Source of the DNA: Bacteroidota bacterium | GTDB lineage: Bacteria; Bacteroidota; Bacteroidia; Bacteroidales; Lentimicrobiaceae | Length of the DNA: 64,000 bases | Reading direction: 5' to 3' | Assembly: GCA_009773455.1 (NCBI GenBank) | Contig: WSXU01000006.1 | Coordinates: 248,001-312,000 of the forward strand | Position numbers and translations under genes: made by a program | Notes under the pieces: model-generated | Told to the model about the DNA's origin: nothing | What the model saw: only the letters and a program-made list of their open reading frames with translations | The model's database searches: none | In this document: positions 1 through 9,193 of the stretch, piece after piece | Position numbering within the stretch: position 1 is the stretch's first letter | Layout: each line of letters starts with the position of its first letter

Positions 1-2256
1 CCTAACGGTGGTGAAAACTGGGTCAATGGGTCTGAAGTCAGTGTTTTATGGACATGTGAAAACGACTTTGATTATTATTCCATTGAATTCTCCTATGACA
101 ACGGGGCAAACTATTATGTACTGGATTATGTTTATGGCGAGGCCGGCACAAATGTAACTTCCTGGATTATCAATTATGCTGCTACAGATGAAGCCAAAAT
201 CCGGGTTTCCAATTACAGTGATCCATCAATTTCTGATGAAAGTGATGGAACCTTTTCTGTTGTCAATCCAACGTATTACATTTATAATCCATATGCAGGG
301 GCGGTATTTTACCAGAACAATGAAATCATCGTTCAATGGTATACCTCTAACAGTAACCCGACCAATGTTGAATTTTCATCAGATAACGGTTTAACCTGGG
401 TTCAGGTAGGAAACGGCATTTCAGGTGAAATCCATTATTTTGAAGCCCCGGTGGTAAATTCCAATCAGTGTGTTGTAAAAGTCTCTGATGCCACCAACCC
501 GGCTGATTTCAATCTGAGTCAGGTTTTTTCGGTGATTCCGGTTCCTGAACTGTCCCTGGTCAGTCCGAACGGTGGTGAAACCTGGAACTATGGTGAATTA
601 TCCTCTGTTTCCTGGACAGGAACGAACATCAGCCCATATGTTGATCTGGAAATTTCATCGGATGATGGTCAGACCTGGCAGTCATTCTGGTATGCAGAAA
701 GCTCCCCCACAGGTGGGAGCGCTATGGTAGAAACTCCTATGATAAATACGGAAACAGCCCGTATCAGGATATCCGATTATAATTACCCTGCCGCTTACGA
801 TATCAGTGATGCCGGCTTTACGATCAATGTGCCGCCGTTCATCATTTATTCTCCGACTGCCGGTAATACCTATTATACAGGTCAAACTTTGACAGTTTCA
901 TGGTTCACGGTTAATCCGGTGGTTACTGATATTGAGATATCGCTTGACAATGGCCTTAATTTTCAGACACTTGCAACCGATCTACCTTCAAATTCAGGCT
1001 ATTATGATGTTGTTTTACCATCTGCAGCCTCTGATAATTGTATAATAAAAATAGTAGACAGTAGTAACCCTGAATCCTATGCTTTGAGCCAGGTATTCAG
1101 GATCGTTGAGGCTCCTGTTCTCACATTGATCCAACCAAACGGTGGAGAATTATGGGACAATGACTCAACCTATACCATTGGCTGGACCTATACAGGTGAA
1201 GTTCCGGAATACACCTATCTTATGATAGATTTTTCAGCTGACAATGGAAACAGCTGGGAGAATATTGGTTTTCTTTATTACTATGAAAACGAAAATTCGT
1301 TCAGCTGGACTACTCCTGTGCAGACTTCAGATTCATGTCTGATAAGAATATCCGATTATTACTACCCGTACATTTCAGCGATGAGCCAGTCGGTATTCTC
1401 CATCAGTGAAATTCCTGAACTGGATATATGTATGGTCAGTGTTGATTCTGCTTCAGGTAAAAATGTTATTGTCTGGAATAAATCAGACAGCGATCTGATT
1501 TCAGAATATGTTATTCTGAAGGAAGGAAATGAGACTGACATTTATGAGGAAGTCGGCAGTGTTCCGTCGGATGCAGTATCAACATTCATTGATAACGGAT
1601 CCAATCCCAGGGAGAAAGCCACACGCTATAAACTGACTTTCCGCGACGCACAGGGAAATCTCTATGGAACCGGTTCCCTTCACCAGACGATTCACCTTTC
1701 CATCAGCCAGGGAGTTGGCAATACCTGGAACCTGAACTGGAATCCATACCTTGGTTTCCCGGTGAGTTCCTATAACATCTACCGTGGAAGTAATTCAGAA
1801 GACATGCAGCTTTTGGGAACTGTTTCGGGTAATTTTACCTCTTATACTGACCTCAATGCCCAGCCTGGTGTTGTTTACTATATGGTTGAAGTGATTAATC
1901 CCAATGATTGTAATCCTGAAGGGTTAAAATCAGGGAAATACAGCAGTTCAATTTCAAATATTGCGACCAATAATGCTCTTGGGATTGACAATAAACCAAA
2001 GCCCACTTCACTGAGTGTTTATCCCAATCCGGCAACGGATAGAATAAAGGTCATTTCAGGTGATCATCTGAAGGGAAACATGGTGCTGACAGTTGTGAAT
2101 TCGATGGGTAATGTTGTTTTCTCAGGGGAAATCACTAGTTCAGAACTCTCAAATGGGTATGATCTTATAACGGATAGACTTGCTCCCGGGCTTTATACAC
2201 TTCAGGTAACGGGCTCTGATTCGGTGGGTGCCGTCAGGTTCATAAGAACAAAATAA
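1..2256 (+). CDS. Secreted Ig-like repeat protein with T9SS sorting domain (5'-truncated)
   Basis: The reading frame is open from base 1, so the gene starts upstream of the window; 751 residues are visible. Seen: tandem modules of about 95 residues that open with PNGGE-W (visible residues 1, 189 and 379) alternating with diverged copies (YNPYAG, YSPTAG); each continues with an I-W strand and a 'S-DNG--W' motif. A fibronectin-like stretch follows (about 480-650), and the C-terminus has YPNPATD near residue 673 and ends in a basic residue, the layout of a T9SS type A sorting domain. Known: such repeat proteins are exported by T9SS and held on the surface or released. Inferred: adhesin or structural surface protein; no catalytic motif is visible. 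An intrinsic terminator follows 22 bp after the stop. Confidence 0.85.
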   Translation, partial: PNGGENWVNGSEVSVLWTCENDFDYYSIEFSYDNGANYYVLDYVYGEAGTNVTSWIINYAATDEAKIRVSNYSDPSISDESDGTFSVVNPTYYIYNPYAGAVFYQNNEIIVQWYTSNSNPTNVEFSSDNGLTWVQVGNGISGEIHYFEAPVVNSNQCVVKVSDATNPADFNLSQVFSVIPVPELSLVSPNGGETWNYGELSSVSWTGTNISPYVDLEISSDDGQTWQSFWYAESSPTGGSAMVETPMINTETARIRISDYNYPAAYDISDAGFTINVPPFIIYSPTAGNTYYTGQTLTVSWFTVNPVVTDIEISLDNGLNFQTLATDLPSNSGYYDVVLPSAASDNCIIKIVDSSNPESYALSQVFRIVEAPVLTLIQPNGGELWDNDSTYTIGWTYTGEVPEYTYLMIDFSADNGNSWENIGFLYYYENENSFSWTTPVQTSDSCLIRISDYYYPYISAMSQSVFSISEIPELDICMVSVDSASGKNVIVWNKSDSDLISEYVILKEGNETDIYEEVGSVPSDAVSTFIDNGSNPREKATRYKLTFRDAQGNLYGTGSLHQTIHLSISQGVGNTWNLNWNPYLGFPVSSYNIYRGSNSEDMQLLGTVSGNFTSYTDLNAQPGVVYYMVEVINPNDCNPEGLKSGKYSSSISNIATNNALGIDNKPKPTSLSVYPNPATDRIKVISGDHLKGNMVLTVVNSMGNVVFSGEITSSELSNGYDLITDRLAPGLYTLQVTGSDSVGAVRFIRTK

Positions 2257-2277
2257 CAGACAAGGTTTTAAGTTAAA

Positions 2278-2303
2278 GCCGGCATCAATGCCGGCTTTTT
2301 TTT
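2278..2303 (+). terminator. Intrinsic terminator after T9SS repeat protein
   Basis: A perfect stem GCCGGCA/TGCCGGC with a TCAA loop is followed by eight T. It lies 21 bp after the stop codon of the preceding gene. Confidence 0.9.
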
Positions 2304-2562
2304 ACTCTTATGTTGGTTTTCCTGCCTGTTTCCGGCCTCAGCAGCATATGTCCATTCTTCATGTGATGATATTTCAGGAAAATCCAATGATCATATTTTC
2401 GGGATTTATCCGGGTTTCTAATGCAAAAATCAATACATCACACAGTGCGCCGGAAAACAGTCAATACATATCTTGCAATCATAAAACCGGCAACCGGCTT
2501 ACCGGGAGTAATACACCTGCAAACTTATCATTACCTTCGTTGCGGAAAACAAGATACACATT
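2304..2562. other. Intergenic stretch without recognisable gene
   Basis: Together with the terminator this is a gap of 306 bp. Overlapping short reading frames cross it, but none has a signal peptide, a plausible promoter or protein-like composition. A weak -7-like TACCTTCG lies about 25 bp before the next gene without a matching -33 element. Confidence 0.5.
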
Positions 2563-3453
2563 ATGAACCTTCCATTAAACAAGCCCAGGATCTTCATGAT
2601 TCTGGCCGGATTACTTTTATTTTCTTTCCTCCCCTGCCGGAATGCATTTTCGCAACAGACCGAAAAACTGAAAGTGATGACATGGAACATCAGGCTCGAC
2701 ACGCCTGACGATGGAATCAATCAATGGCAATTCAGGAGAGATGCCCTGTGTCGTGAAATTATGCAGCGCAAACCTGATGTATTTGGCGTGCAGGAGGCAA
2801 AGTACAACCAGATGACCGATATGCGAAAAAGGCTGAAAGGGTATAAAAGTATCGGTGTTGGTCGGGATGATGGTAAAAAAGATGGTGAATTCAGCGCAGT
2901 CTTTTACAACAAAAAGATCGTAAAACCAGTTCGGTCGGGCACTTTCTGGTTATCAGAAACACCGGATGTACCCGGAAGTCGTGGCTGGGATGCCGCCTGC
3001 AACCGGATAGTTACCTGGGCTGAATTCCGGCAGAATGCCACAGGTAAACACTTCGTTATGCTGAATACCCATTTCGACCACATGGGTGAGGAAGCACGCG
3101 TACAAAGTGCGCTGCTGATCATCAGAAAACTAAAGGAAATAGCCGGGAAACTGCCCATTGTTCTCACCGGAGACCTGAATGTTACATCAAAACACAAAGC
3201 TTACAGGATCCTTACTTTTTCCGAAAATGAATACACCTTGTCAGATAGCCGCGTCAGGGCGGATGCTACCGTCACCGGACCTGATTTTTCATTTATTGGT
3301 TTTGATCCGGCTTTTACACCAACAGAATTGATTGATTTTATTATGGTTACCTGGGATTTCAAGGTTACTTCCAGTAAAATCTACGATTTCAGACCTGCCG
3401 GCAAATACCTTTCAGATCACCTTCCTGTCATTGCTGAACTTGAATTCAGGTAA
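2563..3453 (+). CDS. Secreted endonuclease/exonuclease/phosphatase family protein
   Basis: 296 residues. Seen: an N-terminal signal peptide (hydrophobic core about residues 10-24, cleavage after FSQQ); then the EEP-fold landmarks in order: TWNIRLD, GVQEA (metal-binding Glu), LTGDLNV (Asp/Asn pair) and a terminal YLSDHLPV (catalytic SDH). Known: this fold hydrolyses phosphodiester or phosphomonoester bonds (DNase I, sphingomyelinase, inositol phosphatase types); short secreted Bacteroidota members are common and their substrates mostly unknown. galM follows after 6 bp, so the two are probably co-transcribed. That neighbour would fit a periplasmic phosphodiesterase acting on a sugar-containing substrate, but this is only inference. 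Confidence 0.88.
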   Translation: MNLPLNKPRIFMILAGLLLFSFLPCRNAFSQQTEKLKVMTWNIRLDTPDDGINQWQFRRDALCREIMQRKPDVFGVQEAKYNQMTDMRKRLKGYKSIGVGRDDGKKDGEFSAVFYNKKIVKPVRSGTFWLSETPDVPGSRGWDAACNRIVTWAEFRQNATGKHFVMLNTHFDHMGEEARVQSALLIIRKLKEIAGKLPIVLTGDLNVTSKHKAYRILTFSENEYTLSDSRVRADATVTGPDFSFIGFDPAFTPTELIDFIMVTWDFKVTSSKIYDFRPAGKYLSDHLPVIAELEFR

Positions 3454-3459
3454 TTTAGT

Positions 3460-4521
3460 ATGAATATCAGCAAGGAAACTCTCCTCATCACTGAAAAGGG
3501 TGAAGTGGTTAATCTGTGTACCCTTGAAAACAACCATGGTATCAGGGTAAAAATCACCAATTACGGCGGAATTATAACACATATTTTCACCCCTGACCGT
3601 AATGGCAGGTCTGCCGATATTGTACTCGGACTGGAAAATACCAGGGATTATACCAATGCCCTTTACCGGGAATTTTGTCCCTATTTCGGTGCTACCATCG
3701 GACGGTACTGTAACCGAATCAGGGATGGCAAATTCCGGATAGGATCTGCTGATTACCACCTTGGTTCAAATGATGGTATTCACCACCTGCATGGAGGGCA
3801 CACAGGCTTTGACAAAGCGGTGTGGATGCCAGAGATAGGTCAGTCAGAAAATGCAGTTCAACTGATTCTTACACATTTCAGTCCGGATGGAGATGAGGGC
3901 TATCCCGGAAACCTCATGGCAAAGGTTATTTTCACCCTGACTCAGAATGATGAACTCATAACAGCCTACGAGTGTACGACCGATCAACCGACTCCGTTGA
4001 ATCTGACAAATCATGTTTATTTCAACCTGTCAGGCAATTTTAAGGGAGATATCCTTAACCATGAACTAAGCATCCGGGCAGGACAAATAACGGAAACTGA
4101 CCGGGAACTCATTCCTACCGGCCGGATATTACCGGTAGAAAACACCGTTTTTGATTTCAGGAAACCTTCGCTCCTGAAGGAGAAATTGCTGATGCATCAA
4201 GGCGGGTTTGACCAGAATTATGTGCTGGATGATTACTTGCCGGAATATTTAAAAATGGCTGCCAGGTTAAGTGAAACAAACTCGGGAAGGGTACTTGAAA
4301 TTTATACCACACAACCGGGTATTCAGCTGTTCACTTTACAGACTGATATTTATCCTCTTAAAATAAAGGGGAATTTGATTCCTGGACAGATTGCCGGACT
4401 GGCGCTGGAACTCCAGCATTTTCCGGATTCACCAAACCATACCGGATTCCCCGAAACACTGCTCAGTCCAGGGGAAGTATACAATCAGAAAACTGTTTAC
4501 AGGTTCTCAACAATGATTTAA
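3460..4521 (+). CDS. galM: Aldose 1-epimerase (mutarotase)
   Basis: 353 residues, the usual family length, without signal peptide, so cytoplasmic. Interconverts alpha and beta anomers of aldohexoses ahead of phosphorylation. Seen: the early Gly-rich NYGGIITHI, NDGIHHLHGG, the catalytic-His region TNHVYFNLSG (about residues 185-195) and the C-terminal LALELQHFPDSPNH with the general-base Glu. Starts 6 bp after the upstream phosphodiesterase-fold gene and ends 4 bp before the stop of the convergent beta-barrel gene, with no room for a separate terminator. Confidence 0.93.
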   Translation: MNISKETLLITEKGEVVNLCTLENNHGIRVKITNYGGIITHIFTPDRNGRSADIVLGLENTRDYTNALYREFCPYFGATIGRYCNRIRDGKFRIGSADYHLGSNDGIHHLHGGHTGFDKAVWMPEIGQSENAVQLILTHFSPDGDEGYPGNLMAKVIFTLTQNDELITAYECTTDQPTPLNLTNHVYFNLSGNFKGDILNHELSIRAGQITETDRELIPTGRILPVENTVFDFRKPSLLKEKLLMHQGGFDQNYVLDDYLPEYLKMAARLSETNSGRVLEIYTTQPGIQLFTLQTDIYPLKIKGNLIPGQIAGLALELQHFPDSPNHTGFPETLLSPGEVYNQKTVYRFSTMI

Positions 4522-4525
4522 GGCA

Positions 4526-5254
4526 TCAGAATACAAATAGTTTTGTCCGTTGCCCGCAACGTGAACTTACGAGGTAGCCGAAATCATAATTCATTTCAAT
4601 CACAAAAAGTACCCCAAGGTTATGGGTTGGATTTGATTCACCGGTATCTTTCAGTATCGGAAAATTTGCAGCGCTGCCTTCAGCGGTGGCCATGTCGTTA
4701 AACATATAATTAAACCTGAGCCCTGTAGCTACACCAAAATTATCGGTTCCGAAAATATAGCCCCCAAATCCGACAGCCATTCCAAAATTGCTTTTATTGA
4801 TCATTTTGGCCACATTTTCTTCCGTAAAGGCAGTACTTCCATTATCTGAAAATTTCACGGTTGAATAGGTTGACCATTGCGGTCCTATTTCAAAATAAGT
4901 GCCGTTGCGGTTGGTGCGGTACATCACCAGCATGTCAAGTCCGCCGAATGTGTATTCACGCAGATTTTCAGACCCTGTTGGACCATCGGCCGGTGTATAG
5001 GTAAAAGCCTGATTAAAGGTTGTTTTCATCACATCGAATGTGATCTGATGCTCCTGTATAAAGTTGAATCCAAGTTTTCCGCCAAAAGTGTATCCGGGCC
5101 TGAATTTGTGCACAATATCCTGGTTTTTAAATATCTGTGAATTGTACATAAAAGAACTGCCTATCCCTCCTTTTAGACCGATATCAAACCAGGTCTGGGA
5201 AAATGCTCCAAAAACAACAAGCTGCATCAGGGCCAATAATAAGAATCGTTTCAT
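4526..5254 (-). CDS. Outer-membrane beta-barrel protein (porin family)
   Basis: 242 residues with a signal peptide ending FGAFSQ. The mature part has alternating hydrophobic strands, Gly/Tyr/Phe-rich turns, and segments such as GLKGGIGSSF, YTFGGKLGFNF and GVATGLRFNYMF typical of the small PorT/OMP_b-brl family. It lacks a clean aromatic C-terminal beta-signal: after the strand VIEMNYDFGYL there are about 13 further polar residues, which is unusual and may reflect a late frame change or a natural extension. A -7-like TAAATTTG lies on the minus strand at 5275-5282. Substrate unknown. Confidence 0.75.
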   Translation of the reverse strand: MKRFLLLALMQLVVFGAFSQTWFDIGLKGGIGSSFMYNSQIFKNQDIVHKFRPGYTFGGKLGFNFIQEHQITFDVMKTTFNQAFTYTPADGPTGSENLREYTFGGLDMLVMYRTNRNGTYFEIGPQWSTYSTVKFSDNGSTAFTEENVAKMINKSNFGMAVGFGGYIFGTDNFGVATGLRFNYMFNDMATAEGSAANFPILKDTGESNPTHNLGVLFVIEMNYDFGYLVSSRCGQRTKLFVF

Positions 5255-5446
5255 ATTTATATGTATTGAAAAATCAAATTTACAAATTATAAACAGTTTT
5301 TAACGAAAAGCACTTTCAAATCGTGCCAAATATTTCAGATTGCCCCGTCAGGAAGTGAAATTGAATAAAAAAAAGGCGTAGGTTTGAGTCTTGAACTTTG
5401 TTTTACAGGAATTCTGCCATCATTTGCGTTTTAAAAAGTATACTTC

Positions 5447-8401
5447 ATGAACCTGTCCAGATCACTAGTTTCTTCGATTCTTCTTTTAACCCTTTCATTA
5501 AGTGTCAGCGCACAGCAATCCATTAATCCTGCTGATTTTGTGGATCCATTCATCGGCACCGGCGGACACGGACACACCTTTCCCGGGGCTACAGTACCTT
5601 TTGGCATGGTCCAGCTCAGTCCCGATACCCGTCTTGAAGGATGGGACGGATGCGGCGGCTACCACTACAGTGATGAATATGTCTATGGTTTCAGTCACAC
5701 ACACCTCAGCGGTACAGGCGTTCCCGATTACTGTGATGTATTGTTTATGCCTTTTACAGGCGCGGTCAGATGGAACAACGGATCAGACGGAACAAAAGGA
5801 TACCGGAGTCATTTCAGTCATGGCAGGGAGTCGGCCCATCCGGGTTTTTACAGTGTTTTTCTGGAAGATTACGGAATTGAGGCAGAATTAACCTCTACCA
5901 TAAGGGCCGGAATACACAGGTATACCTATCCGGTTGGTAAGAACCAATCTGTACTTGTTGATCTGGCCCATCGTGATAAGGTAACCGGTTCCTGGATCCG
6001 TGTTGTAAGTCCCTATGAAATTGAAGGTTACAGGGGATCGACCGGATGGGCAAGAGATCAGAAGGTCTACTTTGCTGCAAAATTCTCAAAACCCATCATA
6101 GCATCCGGGTTTGCCCTGACTGACTCTGTTGTCAATACCAACGGTTTTATCGAAGGGAAAAATGTCAAAGCCTGGCTCGGATTTGACGAGAAAGCTGGTC
6201 AGTCATTAACCATCAATGTGGCATTATCGGCTGTAAGTGTTGAAAATGCCAGAATGAACCTTGAAAGTGAAACTTCAGGCCTTGATTTCGATCAGATCAG
6301 GCAGGCAGCAGCATCTTTCTGGAACCGGGAACTGAGTAAAATTGATGTTAAGGGAGGTACAAAGGATCAGAAAACTGTTTTTTACACCGCATTGTATCAT
6401 ACCATGATCAGTCCGAACACCTATTCTGATGTTGACGGATCTTACCTGGGGCGTGATTTTAAGGTGCACAATGCCGGGAAATCAGGATATTACACTGTAT
6501 TCTCCCTATGGGATACCTACAGGGCACTGCATCCCCTTATGACCATCATCGACCGCAAGAGGACCGGTGACTTTATCAATACCTTCATACATCAGTACCA
6601 GCAAGGTGGGATGCTTCCGGTGTGGGAACTATCAGCCAATGAAACATGGTGTATGATTGGTTACCATGCAATACCGGTCATAGCCGATGCCTGGCTTAAG
6701 GGAATCAGGGATTTCGACGGTAATACCGCACTGGCAGCTATGGTAAACAGTGCCACAAAAGATATTTTCGGACTTGAACACTATAAGAAGTATGGTTTTA
6801 TACCTGCCGGACTTGAATCAGAATCTGTTTCAAAAACACTTGAGTACGCTTACGATGACTGGTGTATTGCCAGGATGGCATCAAGCCTTGGCCAGGACAG
6901 CCTGAGCAGAGTATTCAACATAAGGGCTCAGTCTTACAAACACCTTTTTGACCCGTCTACCGGCTTCATGAGAGCAAGGTTCAACGGCGGGTGGTTTAAA
7001 CCGTTCGACCCGGCAGAAGTGAACTTTAATTATACAGAAGCCAATTCATGGCAATACAGCTTCAGTGTTCCGCAGGACATGAACAATTTTATTATGTTGC
7101 ATGGCGGAAAGGATAAAACCGCTGAATTTCTGGACAGGCTCTTTTCTGTTTCATCCGAGACTACAGGGCGTGAGCAGTCAGACATCACGGGCCTGATCGG
7201 GCAATATGCCCATGGCAATGAACCCAGTCACCACATAGCATACCTCTATAATTACTTCGGAAAGGCATGGAAAACCCAGGAAAAAGTCAGTACTATAATG
7301 AAAGAATTCTATACGACCAGACCTGATGGACTCATCGGCAATGAGGACTGCGGGCAAATGTCGGCCTGGGCGGTTTTTAGCTCAATGGGGTTTTATCCGG
7401 TATGTCCGGGCAGTGAAGAATACGCCATAGGAAGTCCGGTTTTTGAAGAAACGGTCATTAACCTTGAAAATGGAAACAGCTTCAGGATCAAGGCGCTGAA
7501 TCTTTCCAGCGATAATATCTATATCAGGCAGGCCATTCTGAACAATAAAAAGATAAACAGAAGTTATCTGACCCATTCAGAGATCATGAGCGGCGGTGTA
7601 CTTGAACTGGTGATGGGGCCTGATCCTGAAAAATCCTTTGGAACAGGGGCCGGTAATGAACCTTCAACAGGCATTGATGGTGAGATTGTGCTTGCTGCAC
7701 CCGTGGCAGAACCATCCGACAGAATTTTCAGGAAAGAGGTAATGGTAAGCCTGACGGCTGAACCAGGTTCTGTGATAACCTATACCACCGATGGCTCAAA
7801 TCCGGGCCCGGAGTCAGAAGTTTACCATCTGCCCATCAGGATTACTGAAACCACTTCGTTGAAATTCACTGCGGCGAAACCCGGATTTATATCTCCATCA
7901 CCACAGGTATCCATCTACACTAAAATGCCTGAAAGCGTTGAGATCATCTCTGTTAGTGAGTATGCATCCCAGTATTCGGGCAGTGGCAGAAACAACATGA
8001 TTGACGGACTGAAAGGAAGCACTGACTTCAGACTGGGCGGCTGGCAAGGTTTTGAGGGGAAGGACGCTGAGGCTGTTGTCAGGTTAACCGATGACCGGAC
8101 AATCAGATCAATTTCTCTGGGCTGTTTCCAGGACATCAACTCATGGATTTTTTTCCCTGCATCAGTTGAATTATGGACCTCAGACGATGGTCTGAACTTT
8201 TCGAAAGCACGAGAACTTTTTAATGATTTTCCATCTGATAAATGGGGTTCTTATGTGAAGGAATTCACATTCGACAATCTGGACTTAAAGAACAGGTATA
8301 TAAAACTCAGGGCTGTAAATGCCGGGGTTTGTCCGGCATGGCATCCGGGGAACGGAAATCCGACCTGGATATTTACAGATGAAATAAGCATTGGTTTCTG
8401 A
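5447..8401 (+). CDS. GH92 alpha-mannosidase with CHB_HEX_C and F5/8-type C-terminal domains
   Basis: 984 residues with signal peptide (to SVSAQQ). Known: GH92 enzymes are calcium-dependent exo-alpha-mannosidases that trim N-glycan or yeast mannans. Seen: DPFIGTGGHGHTFPGA at the N-terminal beta-sandwich, GGYHYSD, ANETWCMIGYHAIPVIADA, GNEPSHHIAYLYNY, and GNEDCGQMSAW (about residues 631-641), which carries the carboxylates assigned as catalytic base in the family. After the catalytic part (about 1-740) come a chitobiase-like C-terminal domain (about 745-825, ITYTTDGSNPG) and a discoidin/F5-8-like carbohydrate-binding domain (about 830-984). No T9SS tail and no lipobox, so periplasmic. A class II aldolase-like gene follows after 19 bp, probably in the same transcript. 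Confidence 0.93.
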   Translation: MNLSRSLVSSILLLTLSLSVSAQQSINPADFVDPFIGTGGHGHTFPGATVPFGMVQLSPDTRLEGWDGCGGYHYSDEYVYGFSHTHLSGTGVPDYCDVLFMPFTGAVRWNNGSDGTKGYRSHFSHGRESAHPGFYSVFLEDYGIEAELTSTIRAGIHRYTYPVGKNQSVLVDLAHRDKVTGSWIRVVSPYEIEGYRGSTGWARDQKVYFAAKFSKPIIASGFALTDSVVNTNGFIEGKNVKAWLGFDEKAGQSLTINVALSAVSVENARMNLESETSGLDFDQIRQAAASFWNRELSKIDVKGGTKDQKTVFYTALYHTMISPNTYSDVDGSYLGRDFKVHNAGKSGYYTVFSLWDTYRALHPLMTIIDRKRTGDFINTFIHQYQQGGMLPVWELSANETWCMIGYHAIPVIADAWLKGIRDFDGNTALAAMVNSATKDIFGLEHYKKYGFIPAGLESESVSKTLEYAYDDWCIARMASSLGQDSLSRVFNIRAQSYKHLFDPSTGFMRARFNGGWFKPFDPAEVNFNYTEANSWQYSFSVPQDMNNFIMLHGGKDKTAEFLDRLFSVSSETTGREQSDITGLIGQYAHGNEPSHHIAYLYNYFGKAWKTQEKVSTIMKEFYTTRPDGLIGNEDCGQMSAWAVFSSMGFYPVCPGSEEYAIGSPVFEETVINLENGNSFRIKALNLSSDNIYIRQAILNNKKINRSYLTHSEIMSGGVLELVMGPDPEKSFGTGAGNEPSTGIDGEIVLAAPVAEPSDRIFRKEVMVSLTAEPGSVITYTTDGSNPGPESEVYHLPIRITETTSLKFTAAKPGFISPSPQVSIYTKMPESVEIISVSEYASQYSGSGRNNMIDGLKGSTDFRLGGWQGFEGKDAEAVVRLTDDRTIRSISLGCFQDINSWIFFPASVELWTSDDGLNFSKARELFNDFPSDKWGSYVKEFTFDNLDLKNRYIKLRAVNAGVCPAWHPGNGNPTWIFTDEISIGF

Positions 8402-8420
8402 AATAGATTATCTTCGGAGT

Positions 8421-9044
8421 ATGAATCCTGCGAATCCGGAAACATTTGTACAGTGGGCACGCGAATGTGGTAAGCTGGGGCTTGTCGGCTGCAGCAGCGG
8501 CAACCTTTCGCATCGGCCCGACAGAGATTCGATGCTGATCTCAGGCACCGGATCGTGGCTTTCGGACTTAGAAGTTGATCAGGTCGCTCACATCGACATC
8601 GAAGGTGTTGAGATATTCAATTCCACCAAACCTTCTGCTGAATTCCGGCTTCACCGCGAAATATACAGGAAACGGAAGGATATAGACACCATACTACATT
8701 TTCAGTCACCTTCTGCCACTACCATAGCTTGCATGGGTATGAAACCGGATTACAATGTCATCATAGAGATTCCTCTTTACATTGGTAAAATTGGACACAT
8801 ACCCTATATCGGGCCGGGGTCGCAAGAACTGGCCGATGCTGCCGGTGTTATAATGGCTGATGCAGACCTCGTGCAACTTGCCAATCATGGGCAGGTTGTT
8901 TGTGGAACAGGGTTCAGGGAAACCATACAAAAGGCGGTGTTTTTTGAACTTGCATGCACTATTCTGATAAAGAGTAATTTCAAGGCCATTCCATTATCTT
9001 CGGAAAATATAAAATTGCTGAGTCAATATTTACGAAAAAAATAA
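8421..9044 (+). CDS. Class II aldolase/adducin-family protein with altered zinc motif
   Basis: 207 residues from the ATG at 8421; a TTG ten codons earlier overlaps the GH92 stop and is less likely. Seen: GCSSGNLSHR, SGTGSWL, the Glu region SAEFRLHREIY, and LANHGQVV with the last zinc ligand. The usual His-x-His at the metal site reads His93-Phe-Gln95, so one of three ligands is changed to Gln. Known: relatives include L-fuculose-phosphate and L-rhamnulose-phosphate aldolases and ribulose-phosphate epimerases. Inferred: cytoplasmic sugar-phosphate aldolase or epimerase, perhaps with altered activity. Its place behind GH92 suggests sugar catabolism, but the substrate cannot be read from the sequence. 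Confidence 0.8.
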   Translation: MNPANPETFVQWARECGKLGLVGCSSGNLSHRPDRDSMLISGTGSWLSDLEVDQVAHIDIEGVEIFNSTKPSAEFRLHREIYRKRKDIDTILHFQSPSATTIACMGMKPDYNVIIEIPLYIGKIGHIPYIGPGSQELADAAGVIMADADLVQLANHGQVVCGTGFRETIQKAVFFELACTILIKSNFKAIPLSSENIKLLSQYLRKK

Positions 9045-9132
9045 TAAATTCACTTTCCCAAACGAACAACTGTCCGTTATCGTACGGAAATTATTATTTT
9101 TGATCGGAAACGAACAGAAAAATGAATCAAAA

Positions 9133-9164
9133 TTTGTTTAGATCAATTATCCTTTTTACTTTTA
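9133..9164 (+). promoter_or_regulatory. serA promoter
   Basis: TTTG (9133-9136), 20 bp, TACTTTTA (9157-9164): the Bacteroidota -33/-7 pattern with one mismatch in the -7. The start codon is 30 bp downstream. Upstream at 9073-9088 there is a short dyad TCCGT-N6-ACGGA flanked by two CGAACA copies, which might be an operator; support for that is weak. Confidence 0.6.
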
Positions 9165-9193
9165 TTGTGAATTTCTAAAAATTACTCCCAAAC

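Noticed and set aside
5379-5386. Promoter TAGGTTTG before the GH92 gene
   Set aside because: It matches the -7 pattern, but the only TTG upstream is 15 bp away, so support was too weak for a feature.
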